This document shows positions 52,925 through 64,000 of a stretch of 64,000 bases of DNA, piece after piece. Each line of letters starts with the position of its first letter. Positions within the stretch are counted from its first letter, which is position 1. The notes beneath the pieces were generated by a model, which was not told the origin of the DNA, searched no databases, and saw nothing but the letters and a program-made list of their open reading frames with translations. The stretch spans positions 15,153,501 to 15,217,500 of the forward strand of contig OX463807.1 in the NCBI GenBank assembly GCA_949825045.1, written 5' to 3'. The DNA comes from Argyresthia goedartella (Eukaryota > Arthropoda > Insecta > Lepidoptera > Argyresthiidae). The translations under genes and the position numbers were made by a program.

Positions 52925-54451
52925 CTAGCGGGAACCTCCGCGGGATTCGAACCCGCTGGGACCCCCGTCGGCCTGGTAACTCGGCTGCTGATGTGCCACC
53001 GGTGGCATATCAGACCGCATGTACATTAGGGGGTCCCAACCCGCATAATAGGCCCCTCGCTGTCCCGGTACCCGACCATACCGGACTGTGAACGGTGTGC
53101 CTGGTGGCCACCGTGGATGGAGGGGGGAGAGCGGATCCAACCTGGGGCGCTCTAGGAATGGGGGCGACATCCGACTGTTCGCCTCCCTGTTCGCCTCCCA
53201 GAGCGACGGGCAGGGTGGCGCAGAAGGTGGTGGGCTCCCAGCCTTCGCGCCACTCATAGGTGCCATCTGACACCCGCCCATAACACGCGGTGAGCCAGCG
53301 GCCCGAAGTCCTCGCTGGCCCTGGACAGCGGCGACCGAACCCCGGCTATCCCGCCTGTTACCCCCCGCGCTGCCCCCTTCCCCTCGGGGGGGGTTCCGTC
53401 CGCGGGTACCCCAGTCACCCCGTTGGTGACTCCCGTTGCCCGGAGGGGGACTGGGTCCGGCCCTGGTTGGGCCCTGTGACCGACCAACCTGAGTCCGGCC
53501 CTGGTGACCGTCCGATGGGCCTGACCGATTCAGGCACAGCACGATGTGGTGCCTGCCACCGCAGCACTCACAGGGGGACGCGCGTGAGCACTCGCTCAGC
53601 GGGTGCGGCCCCAAACAACCGAAACACAATCGTTGGCGGAAGACCACCTTCCTGCGGGCAGCCACCCCGAGCGCCTTAAAGTTGGCGCAACTGGTCACCT
53701 CATGACCGGCACTGTCGCAGTGCACACAGCCGTCACCCGACGGCGCGGCAATCAAAACAATTCTACTACGTCTACGTCCATTTTGTCTACGAGGTGTCTT
53801 GGATCGCCCGTGCTCGCGCGACATTCTAACCACCTTTAGCATTAATGTCTGCATTTGCTAGGATAACGCCGCTACCTCCTGGCTCAGGGAATGTGGTGCT
53901 GATGATGACGTTGTTGCTGCTGCCATCGATGCTGCTGGTATTTGCGGTTGGTGTGGGACGACTTCGTGGATGCGGTCGGCCAGCTCGGCTACTTCGTCCA
54001 ACGGTAGCCTAGATTGGGATGCGATGATGGTCTGCGTACTAGTGGGTAGCCTACTGGTCCATATGGAACGCACGAAGTCTTCAGGCACGCCCGCACCAGC
54101 CAGACTCTTCAAATGCCGCAGGAACTGCGTCGGCTTCCTATCTCCCAACTCTTGGTTGGTAAGGAGCTGGTGGATCCTCTTTTCCCGTGAAACTGATAAC
54201 CGCTTGACGAGCTCTGTTTTTAATTGTTGGTACTTATCTACCGCTGCCGGTGAAGTAATAACATCCTCCACGATTGATGCCGTGGCAGAATCTAACTGGG
54301 CCAAAGCGTAGTGAAATTTAGTGGTATCCGATGTTATATTGACCAACACAAAATGACTCTCTAGCTGCATTAACCACGGCGCTGGTTTATCGGGGTAAAA
54401 TGGCGGTACCCGCACTCCAACTCTGCTTATTTCGGGCTCGTTGTCTGGCAT
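52925..54451 (-). pseudogene. gag: Chimeric gypsy-BEL gag, copy 2 (one TAG)
   Basis: Same gene as at 21,929-23,456, but with C6 at 53,361-53,366 the BEL part stays open (53,854-52,925). Only a TAG at 53,860-53,858 interrupts the frame from the gypsy ATG at 54,451 to a TAG at 52,927-52,925. This copy shows that the gypsy capsid, the Arg-rich linker and the BEL zinc knuckles share a single frame across the junction at about 53,761. Confidence 0.85.
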
Positions 54452-54478
54452 GATGTGTTCTTTTCTCGGGGTCACCAC

Positions 54479-54848
54479 TGTGGTAGGTTGGTCGCAATTC
54501 GGGCTTAGACATAAATTAAACGTCCGAATGTTCCAACAATCACTTTTAATTTGCACGAACACGGTACAAAGATAGAAGGAGAAAGTTTATAATATTGCTA
54601 TAGAATACCCGAAAGCACAGAGGAGAAGGTCTCAAGCAGTACAAGCACAATAATTAAATGATAATATGAGCGCAAGCGTATTGCGGGAGCGAGTACGATA
54701 ATTTGCATCGAGCGACGTGCGCACAGAGGCGAGGCGTTATGAGTACTGGCGCGGGCGCCGGGCCCGCCATCGGCCGCCGCCGTCATCCACGCAGATAACG
54801 GGATTCTCGCATCTAATATGAAAATGGGTTTGCTTGTCCGCTTGTACA
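54479..54848 (-). repeat. CsRn1-like gypsy LTR, copy 2
   Basis: Identical to 23,484-23,853; the tRNA-Trp primer site is at 54,477-54,468. Confidence 0.7.
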
Positions 54849-55195
54849 AAATGTTAATTTAAATGTTAAGTTTAGTTCTTCAGCTAGTATTAATGTTACA
54901 TATTTGAGTGCACGTTGTAAAAACCTAATTATAGGTTTGTTTATAGAATAATAAGTTTTTAGAATTAAGTTTAGTTTTAAGTTTTATATTAAGTTAACAA
55001 TAATTTTATATTTAATCAATAAAACTTATTTAATAATTATTATAGCTAAGAGTAGGTATTAAGTACACTACATATGTATGTTTTTATTACTTTAAATATT
55101 TCATAACTTCATAATTTCTTTATTGCACACAGATGATATAAAAAAGAGTTAATAAAAATAGTGTACACAGGCGAGCTTATCTCTAATAAGAGATC

Positions 55196-55279
55196 TCTTC
55201 CAGCAAACTAGGTTTTAACCTGGTTTGCTGGAAGAATCAACTGAATCAACATTTCCAACTTTAGTTGGAAATGTTGATT
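55196..55279. repeat. Double foldback hairpin, copy 2
   Basis: Identical to 24,201-24,284, lying in the AT-rich spacer and LINE 3' UTR at 54,849-55,476. Confidence 0.95.
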
Positions 55280-55476
55280 GCTGAGCAGGGGTAGACCTAT
55301 GTGTACAACAATATGATAAACATAACTACTAACATAACACACAACATAAATATTAATGAATAAAATAAAATATATAATGACTATAATTATGTACTAAATA
55401 CTTATAATATAATACTAACTACTACTATTATATATAAATGTGCTAATAAATACTTACATACGTACTACCTATAATT

Positions 55477-56606
55477 CTAAAGAGAGAGGTAATGCTTCTT
55501 CACGCGACTTTTAAACATATTGAGAGTAAGACTGTCCCTGATGGTGCCAGGGAGTGCATTCCACAACCGAATGGCCCGGAGTCTAAGACCGTGGTCATAG
55601 AACGCGGTGTTATGCTGTGGAGTTGTGAGCAAAGAAAATGCGTGAGTTCTCCGAGGCCTGCTGGAAGAAAGAAATTGAAAACTGTCTCGTAGGAAAGTTG
55701 GATAGCGTGGATTCCGTAAAATGTTGCAGAGGAAATTGAGGATATGAAAATCACGGCGAAGACGGATCGGCAGCCACTTTAACTCCTTGCGATGTTGTGA
55801 TATATGGTCGTACTTGCGCAGCCCGAAGATAAACCGAATCCCGATATTTTGAAGTCGTTCGAGTCTGTTCAGTAGTTCTTCGTTAGCACTGACCCAGCAT
55901 ACATCAGCATAGTCGATGAGGCGTAGAAAGAGAGACTGAGCGAGAGTGATTTTGTTCTGTCGAGGCAAGAAGAACTGAAGTCTCCTAAGAGAGTAAAAAG
56001 TCGCAAATACTCGGCGACTGACTTCATTGACATGCGAAGACCAGGACAGCTGGTTGTCAAAGATAACCACATGGTCCAGCGTCGAACCAGCCGGCAGAGA
56101 AGGAAGAGACGTTCAGGGATCTGTGAAGCTCAACGAGAATTTCGAAATCTACGCTGTTGAAGGCACTACTGAAATCAAGTAAAGCCAATACGGAAAGCTG
56201 TTTGTGGTCCATGGCTAGCTGGATGTAATCTGTGACCTTCAGCAGAGCCGTGACAGTGCTATAACCCGGTCGGAATCCTGACTGGAACTTGTTTAGCAGA
56301 TTGTTTGAGGAGAGGTAATAGGAAAGCTGGTTATGGACAATGGTCTCAAGGACTTTGGAGAGGATGGGCAAGATTGAAATAGGACGGTACTCTTTGAAAG
56401 ATGTGGGACTAGAGGTTTTGGGTAATGGGATGACTAGTGCTTTTTTCCACACTGTGGGGACAACGCCATTAGCTAAAGAATAGTTTATAACGTGTGTTAT
56501 TGCTGGTTATAGTTCGTCTAGGATTGTCAATAGCATTTTAAGACAAACTTTGTCATCACCTACAGCTTTCGAGTTGACTGCTAATAGTAGAAAAAATATA
56601 ATAAAA
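55477..56606 (-). pseudogene. Jockey-like LINE fragment, copy 2
   Basis: Identical to 24,482-25,611: thumb and C-terminal frame 56,070-55,477, fingers frame 56,452-56,057, with motif B and YADD deleted at about 56,080. Confidence 0.9.
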
Positions 56607-57195
56607 ATGCGTTGATGTGGTACAGTCATAGGCCTTATAAGTATTATAATTATAGAACGGCACATTCAGCCAACGTGTGGCATGTAACGATGGACGGACA
56701 AACTGATAGACGGACAGAGGAGGCTTAATGATAGGGTCCCGTTTGGGGTCCTTCGAGTATGGAGCCCTAAATTCTATCAGCCAATTTTGAATGAAATTCA
56801 GGGAAAGATTGGTGGCTGGTGGTAATAAAAGATACTACCCGCCAAAGTTAACTTGGCACCCGCGAGGAATGCGATTTCCTATCCCTCTCTCGCTGGCTCT
56901 CGCCCTCAACGCGAATGACCTACATACATTCGTAACATGACGCAAAAAATAAACAAAAGACTGCGCATTTGTATATTTCACCAACATACGTCACAGAGGC
57001 AACCAATACGAGAATAACCAACCATTGCTCGTTTCTGAAAAAAAAAACCTACAATATATTCGGCTAACTAACCATGTAATGGCTTGGTAGATCGGTTGGT
57101 AGGGTTTTTATCTGTGGCATACGAATATGGATATGGAAATGACTTCGTAATAGATTTAATTTTAATTAATTAAAAATTAATAAATTTAAATTTAA

Positions 57196-57257
57196 TAAAA
57201 ATGTTGTTAGGCTTGTCTTGTAAAACAACTTACAAGACAAGCCTAACAACATTTTTA
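57196..57257. repeat. Perfect 28-bp hairpin, copy 2
   Basis: Identical to 26,201-26,262. Confidence 0.95.
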
Positions 57258-58367
57258 TATAACATCACAGGACTAACTACGGCAATAGGATAATAGTAGC
57301 CGTGGTTTTACAAAGAACTGCCAAAACCTACAAAACAAGCGAAATCGTAACCTATTTTTCAAAAACTGCTAAAAAGTCACATTTCCAAACACTCTTCATA
57401 ACTAAATTGTTTTATCTCACTTACCGGAATAATTCAATGTAAACACCAATTCCGGACAGCTACATCACTGGACTATACGGATTTTTAATGACTTCCTTAA
57501 TTAAATGCTCTCGCGCACCTGTCGAATTTGTAATTATTTAGTTTTATTAATTTTTATTTTCTCAAGTAAGCGAATTTGTATTCTTTTTGAGAAATAAATA
57601 TCTTCAACCATTTAATAATAATACCTATAATAGAGGTATGTTTGTAACACAAAGAGTTTCATTCTTAACTTGGTAAACATAGTCAACAACAACAAAGAGT
57701 TGTTCCAAACGACACAAAACAAAATCTAAGATTCTGTGGATATCTGGATATTAACAAAGCATTTCTCTGAATAACAAAACTCTTTGCATTATGATTTACT
57801 TAATTTTACTGTGTGAGTCGGTGGGACAATTATTGATGAGTATGTCAAATAGCGCATGTTCACTGCGCGGCATGCATTGTTTCATTTAATAGTCCCTATA
57901 GTAAAAACGCATTGGATTCGACGCATCATCTTGTTCTCAAGGCAGGCGAGCTTTTATCTGGTATTATGCCCCATAAGACGCTGGCATCGAATTTTTCGTG
58001 GTACAGGCCACGCTCAATACGATTTGGAAATATTTTAAAGGCTTGAGATACATACAGCCTCTGGGGTCAACGTATTTACGTACGATCGCCTGCGGGACTC
58101 AGTGGAACGTTGTCGCGGAGCGCGGGAACTGCGGGGCACGGCTTCGAGCGTTTTGAATTCGCACGGGCGGGTTTTGTTGTTTGTTTTGTGTGTGAATCAA
58201 TAGTTTTATAAGGTGGAAATTTGGCTAGGGCAAGCAGTGCCTCCCAGCCTCTATAATATGTTCGCCTCTGCTCGAGAGTTCGGTTCGTTTCATAATAATA
58301 TCACTCGAGAGTTTTAATGCCTAATTATGTACAGTTACATATACTAGTTTATCTACAAACATATCAT

Positions 58368-58673
58368 AAGCTCTCTTTGATGTGTTCATGAACCGCATGT
58401 TCAACCGGCATTGTGGCATTGATCATTGCTCTGCAGTTGTTTAGCTTGTTCTGTAGTACCAACTTCACAGACAAACTAGGGGCGGCACGCAGGCGGTCGT
58501 CGGTGTTCGAAAATTGAATGTCATAATTTGACAAATTTTGGTACATTATGGTCATAATGATCAATATTCAGATAAGAAATGAGTTTTTACCAAGAAGTTT
58601 ATCATTATGCTGGTCGTAACGTGTGGTTTTTGGACGCAGTAAAGAGGGTTTATGATACTTGTGTAGGTAAAGT
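58368..58673 (+). repeat. Dispersed 300-bp repeat, copy 2 of member 1
   Basis: Identical to 27,373-27,678. Confidence 0.85.
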
Positions 58674-59805
58674 TATAAATGTACTATTTGGTGTTTGATA
58701 AGATAGTGATTTTTTGAGAATTTCATTTAATTAATCGGCGTATTATGCCTAAAAATGGCTTTATTCTTGCCGTGGTTTCTTGATGCATTGTGATTTTTTT
58801 TTAACCAATCCCCCTTTACCCTTCGTTTAAGGTTGAATATGCTATAAAGAACACACTCTTACGCTCTTTTTCTCTTTTGTCGTTTTGTGTTACGTGTGTT
58901 TGTTAAGGTTTTCATGAAGCAATTTTCCAGATTTATCGTCGCGCGATTCAGTAATAATGTCAGACAATATCAGTATATTTGTCAATCAAAAACTGGATTT
59001 ATGGACATACTTTTAAATATGTAATATTAATACCAACATGATTGGAGATCGAAGCCTAGAGAAAAACAGACAGATAGATATAGATTGAAATAATTTTAAA
59101 ACATTGACATGATGATAATAAACACATATTTTCTCCAAAACTTGAGAGAGCAAGTGCCTACTTGTTGCCTTACGATGTTGTCAGAGAATATCCAATTAAA
59201 TGGAAATTTCATAAAGCGCCCGACGTAATTTTGGCGTCTACGCGATGTTTCATTAACGATGTTATGTTTCAGCTGTTACCATGCACTATGATATACAAGC
59301 TTGTGGGTTTTTATTTTGTTATTTATTCGTCACAAAATTTTCGTATCCACGCAATTCTTTTACGTAGACTAGTATTGAATCACACTGGTAAAACGTCTTG
59401 CTACAATTAATAGCCTTGGGCACAGGAAAGACGTTCCTTGATCACCATGTATTTATTTTGTCCTATTTATACGACACCCACACGCTGTGCCCACGATCTT
59501 GTCTACCCATGACCCTTGACTTTTGCCTTTTTCGTAGATATATAATACTTACGACTGTATTCCTAATAAGGGATAGCATTGCTTAAGAATCTCATTGATC
59601 TTGGAGGGGAAAAAATTTAATTACCCAGGAGTCAGACCTCCCCACATATTTAGCGGGCATCAGCTCGTGTGATATAAGGACTAAAAATAACCCCTTGTGT
59701 TTCACAGTTATCGATATTCGATTTTACTGTGAGCTATGGCCACGGTATATGCTCAAGGGTCTTTTTGAAGGCCGTTACATAAAACACCAGGGGGGTTATT
59801 ACCTA

Positions 59806-59901
59806 CTCTTATAGCAGGACCTAAACTAAACTGCCCCGCTTTTTCGTTCTATTATTAGTACGGCAAAGGAGAGCAATTCAGTTTAGGTCCTGCTATAAGA
59901 G
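59806..59901. repeat. 22-bp inverted repeats, copy 2
   Basis: Identical to 28,811-28,906. Confidence 0.85.
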
Positions 59902-60721
59902 TTGGTAGTAACTCCACAGCCCCGTGAAACGAAAGCATCTCAAATCCATATTTGAGAAAGTTTTGACAGATGACGGCGGGTAATTAACACGGGCTTTTAA
60001 CCCCGGATTCTCCTAATTATTTCTCCAAATTAAGAATTCGAAGTTCAGTAATTAATGCCGACTTGAACCACACTTGAGACGGTCGCTTAATACATTTTAA
60101 ACACTATGTAACACATAAAATATTTATAAATCTGAGCCAGCTGCCTCGTTGCTTGGGGCGATTTAGAAAGGTGTCAGGGGCGGGCAGCGTTACTCCAGCG
60201 TTAATATGCACACGTCCTAACACAGTAATGCCTAACAGATTTGGATACCTAATAAATCTATGGACAGACTGAATATCTTCTTAACTGAGAGCTCAAACGG
60301 AGGTAAATTATCTATAATATAGCTTAAATATAACATGGCCAAGTTACATGGTAAAGCGTCTCTATGTCAGCTGTCAGCCAGATACCCACTTAACAAGTTA
60401 GATAAGTCTAGCTTTAGTAAATCCAAATAGTAGTAATATATAAGTCACACTTGGTGAAATTTTAAGGCGTCAAAACTTACGATAGAGTCCAGTTCCAAAC
60501 TCAATTTTAGGGTTGCTAACCCGAAGGATGATAAAGGGGACCATATGAGGGATACGAAGCCTCTGCAGTATGTCCCCATACAAGACATGTGTTTCAATAT
60601 GCCTTTGCCTGCCCCTGCCAAATTATTAAATATCATCGATAGTTTCGCGATACTTATTTACTTATTATGTACTTATTATCGTCATCGGTGGCGCAATTGG
60701 TTTGATAATTCGCAATTTGGT

Positions 60722-61235
60722 ATCGATGTCGCAGTGGGTGGTTTAAATCAGACACTTAACAAACTCTCTAGACCGTTGATTAAATGCCGACGTTTAACAA
60801 AGTCACTAACTAGCATTTTGATTTAAATAAAGCATCGTTGAAAACGTTTAACAATCTGGCTTACCGAAAGCCAGCGTGTTGTAAAACAAAATGGCGTTAC
60901 GACAACAGCTGATTTGCACAGCTTTTATCAGGGCGAAACATTGCGGTAGCTTAGGTGAAGGGTAAAGGGGGTGAGCGAAGCGAAGCCCCCTTTACCCTTT
61001 TTTAGGTTAAACATGTAAAAATAACAGAAATACTTAAAACATAAACATAAGTACACATAAAAAATATTTATATTTATATGTCTTGTTGCATAGGAACGTT
61101 TAGACAACTCGTTAAACGTTTCGTTCATTCACTTGTCTGACGGAATTTTAGTGACTTGGTTAAACGTCGGCATTTAATTAACGGTCTATAGAGTTAGTTA
61201 AGTATCTGATTTAACCAACTAACTGCGACATCGAT
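60722..61235. mobile_element. Foldback MITE, copy 2
   Basis: Identical to 29,727-30,240, including the G-rich central hairpin. Confidence 0.85.
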
Positions 61236-61850
61236 TCCATGTTCGGACATAATTTACGTTTTTTTGTAATACTTTCTAGTCCTTAACTTTTCTAGTACGA
61301 TGGTGCGGAACCCTTCGTGTGTAATTCCGACCCGTACTAGACCGATATTTAAATAGTTTTGAAGCCTGCGGAATCGGCTAACTATCAGCTTTGTTTACAA
61401 TTCTTTAACCCCTTAACGCATGGCCATACCCGAAATGGTACGCGTATTTCAACCTTATTGCTTGGTACTTAAGTTCAAAACTTTTGAAACCACTAATTAT
61501 ATCGGTTAGTTTGTAGTTAAGGGTTAACTACCTACTTGTCTTGACTAACAAATGTTCGCAATAAGAACTCGTTTCGATGATTGAGGACCATTTTGTTAAC
61601 CGTGTAATTACCGTATACTCGTTCTAAAACGGGCTACATGAGTTCTAATTCGCGATTTCGTCATGTCACAATTGGGGATTCCTCGACATCTTTCCGTCCT
61701 GGTGTAGCTGGGCAGTTCCCACCGTGGCCTTTGCTATTCGACAGCCATGTTTCCATGGCATACTCTACCCAATCGGAATTGAAAGATAGCGTACCCAAAA
61801 GGTCATGCCGTGCAAACGTCGCATTTGCAGGCAGATAAAGAACGGAACGA

Positions 61851-61987
61851 GGAACGGGTTCGTATATGTCAGACACATAACATATACGACTCCGTTCCCG
61901 TACAGCTAAAAAATGTTGGTTCAAATCCATATTTGAACCAACATTCTTCCTCCGGCAAAGGAACGAACTATTTCGTTCCTTTGCCGG
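61851..61987. repeat. Hairpin cluster, copy 2
   Basis: Identical to 30,856-30,992. Confidence 0.95.
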
Positions 61988-62308
61988 ATGGGAGCCGGGT
62001 CGTATAAGTCAGCTACGATCTTTATCCACAAACTTCAGGAATGTTTGGTGCCTCGCCTTGAAGGAATGTTATTGTCTGGCCCGGAAACATTGCCCGCGTT
62101 TCGCTCATTGTATAACCAACTGGGGCATATGACGGTAGCATTCCAACTCGAAAGTACAAGTTATTTTTCATAAGCCCCGCATTCTTTATGACATAAATCG
62201 CAGGATAATTAGGTAAGGACTGGTAGAGCCTGCCGAATAAAATCCCCTACAGAAAAGTCTGCAATATACTGAGGGTGACGAGGTAAAGCAAATAAAATAA
62301 AAATAAAA

Positions 62309-62546
62309 GGGCCAAGCGCGAGTCGGACTCGCGCAGGAAGGGTTCCGTACCATTTTATTTGTTTACTTTATTCTGCTTTTTAGTATTATTTGTTATAGCG
62401 GCAACAGAAATACATCATCTGTAAAAATTTAAACTCTCTAACTGTTATGGTTCATGGGATACAGCCTGGTGACTGACGGACGGACGGACGGAAAGCGGAG
62501 TCTTAGTAATAGGGTTCCCGTTTTACCCTTTGGGTACGGAACCCTT
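62309..62546 (+). repeat. Common lepidopteran-type repeat, copy 2
   Basis: Identical to 31,314-31,551. Confidence 0.8.
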
Positions 62547-63007
62547 AAACAACAAAAGCACTCATTACGCAACTAGGCAACGCAATGAAACTTTTATATA
62601 TATAGACACATGCAAAAGGTGGCCAAAAAGTTTACTTTGGCATAGCGCAAGGATGGCGCCTCCATTACGAAACCTCCATATCATAAGTATACCTAATAAA
62701 CTCTCATCTGATAATTAATGCTAATCGTTCAGTTGGATACAATAGCTTGAAGGAACAAGTCAGTTTGCGCGGAAGTAATCTACCTAAATCTCCCTTTTGT
62801 TACTTAGAACAATCCGCTGCGAAAACAATGTTTTACAGAGTTTTGTTTGAAACTACGTTAAATGACTACCTTACCTTTGGATAGGGGAATGTTCCTTATC
62901 ATCGAATTTAGTTTAGAATTTCGCTTCTGTTCTTTAGCCAAATTTTGATTACCAAATTGTATATTAATTGGATAGATGTTAATAATACATATGAATGTTA
63001 TAAAAAA

Positions 63008-63284
63008 CTGCGCTACGTGGTCTAATTGGTTTCACGCTTGCGTCTCACACAGGAGGTGCAGGTTCGATTCCTGACCATGTACCAATGAGATAATTAATTT
63101 ATCTTAACTGCATTATACGGGCATTCTAACAGTGATGGAAAACATCGTGAGGAAGCCTTCATTACTCCATAGATGCAGCGATGGGCTAGCCCCCTGTCAC
63201 GCAAAATGGAGTATTGAATGACTGGCTTAAGTGGGCAGTATTGTTCCTCTGCCACCCCGTATGGGAAAAGGCGTGACGCTATGT
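63008..63284 (+). mobile_element. tRNA-headed SINE, copy 2
   Basis: Identical to 32,013-32,289, with target duplications at 62,994-63,007 and 63,285-63,298. It was copied with its flanks, so it is not an independent insertion. Confidence 0.92.
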
Positions 63285-63415
63285 AATGTTATAAAAAATG
63301 TGTAGTATTTAAACGATTAACTGTAAATTAAAGTTTTAAGGGGCAAAAATAATTAATTTAGTTTATTGTATTACTAAGTTAAAGAGTGCCTGCGAGTGAC
63401 GAGAAATCAACAGAA

Positions 63416-64000
63416 CAATAGTCAAATAGTCAATAGTCAAAGTACTTTATTACTGTAGATATTTACATATACTTAGCAAACGTCATTTTTTGCCTCTTCT
63501 CTACATTGGACCACTGTGGGAGAAGAAGGGCGTAGAAACTTCCACAGATTGATTTTTAGATCTCTTTTAAAAATAGGTTGTGCTTAACTAATACAAATAT
63601 GAAAAATTTAATTGTTATGATTAATAAGGAATAAATAATTACAAAATTATTAACAGCAAGGTCTGTGTTGAGCCAGATTAACCCCATACAGTCCTGTCAT
63701 TTAAGTAATCTTGAACATTGTAATATCCCTTTTTCCACAAAGTCGCTTTAACATGCTTTTTAAATTCCTCAAATGGCAATTTCAAAATCTCCAGAGGTAT
63801 CTTATTGTAGTAGAGAATGCACTGACCCTTGAAAGAATTGCTAACCTTCGCGAGTCTAAAACGGGGCGCACATAGTCTGTGATTATTTCTTAGGTTAACA
63901 TTACAGCTTTCGCTAAGTTTGGAAAATGTTGTAAGGTTCTTGCGTACATACATTATATTTTCGAAAATAAATTGACAAGCTACTGTTAGTATGTCAATTT
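63416..64000 (-). pseudogene. LINE reverse transcriptase C-terminal fragment, copy 2
   Basis: Identical to 32,421-33,005 and cut by the window end. The readable frame is 63,953-63,678 (FRLAKVSNSFKGQ). Confidence 0.88.

Larger units (their letters stand above)
56607..63415. other. Non-coding part of copy 2
   Basis: This corresponds to 25,612-32,420. It holds the copies of the repeats listed separately here, the common-repeat fragment at 56,654-56,771 and the GC-rich patch near 58,080-58,175. No gene is recognised. Confidence 0.6.
52714..64000 (+). repeat. Segmental duplication, copy 2
   Basis: This copies 21,718-33,005 with one indel (C6 at 53,361-53,366 against C7) and no other difference noticed. 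It starts abruptly in BEL protease at TCCCAATTCC and runs to the window end, so its right limit is not visible. The left neighbour (OTU element) would be the end of the first 30,996-bp unit if the duplication is tandem. Confidence 0.97.

Overview
The window looks like repeat-saturated nuclear DNA from an insect, most probably a moth or butterfly. I recognise no ordinary host gene, functional tRNA or rRNA, and no CRISPR array. The host call rests on the element types: an env-bearing Ty3/gypsy (errantivirus-type) provirus whose env resembles baculovirus F proteins, BEL/Pao and CsRn1-like gypsy elements, CR1- and Jockey-type LINEs, a tRNA-headed SINE, and short repeats whose wording (for example GGGCCAAGCGCGAGTCGG) I know as very common in Lepidoptera. 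Almost every readable protein is a retroelement protein.

Region 1-25,611 is a nest of insertions. The outer element is a CsRn1-like gypsy element on the minus strand: LTR 23,853-23,484, gag from 23,456, nucleocapsid and protease at 8,942-8,386, start of reverse transcriptase at 2,889-2,598. A BEL/Pao element (minus, about 22,766 down to 8,943) sits in its gag. An errantivirus-type provirus (plus, 9,316-17,609, GTAC target duplication) sits in the BEL 3' LTR. A CR1-type LINE (plus, about 2,890-8,385) sits between gypsy protease and reverse transcriptase, and a short retroelement tail interrupts the BEL integrase at 18,241. The nest is bracketed by an old inverted duplication: 1-2,597 (plus) and 23,412-25,611 (minus) carry the same truncated LINE, gypsy LTR and gag start.

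Region 25,612-39,149 is non-coding: hairpins, two members of a long-inverted-repeat MITE family, a dispersed 300-bp repeat, a SINE with perfect 14-bp target duplications, LINE 3' ends and a small tandem duplication. Region 39,150-52,713 is a second pile of elements: a LINE with intact ORF2 (minus), a LINE endonuclease piece, a minus LINE interrupted by a plus LINE, a decayed gypsy element, and an unclassified element with an OTU protease-like domain.

From 52,714 to the end the sequence repeats 21,718-33,005 in the same orientation. The only difference I found is one base in a C run. The simplest reading is a very recent tandem duplication of a 30,996-bp unit (21,718-52,713), or an assembly artefact.

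The most unusual signal is a recurring foldback architecture: perfect or near-perfect hairpins with 0-10 nt loops, several of them in adjacent pairs in which the left flank and the right flank are each copied inward in inverted order (897-982, 24,201-24,284, 30,917-30,992). In the provirus I see a correctly phased TTTAAAC heptamer at the gag end and an in-frame splice pairing for env.
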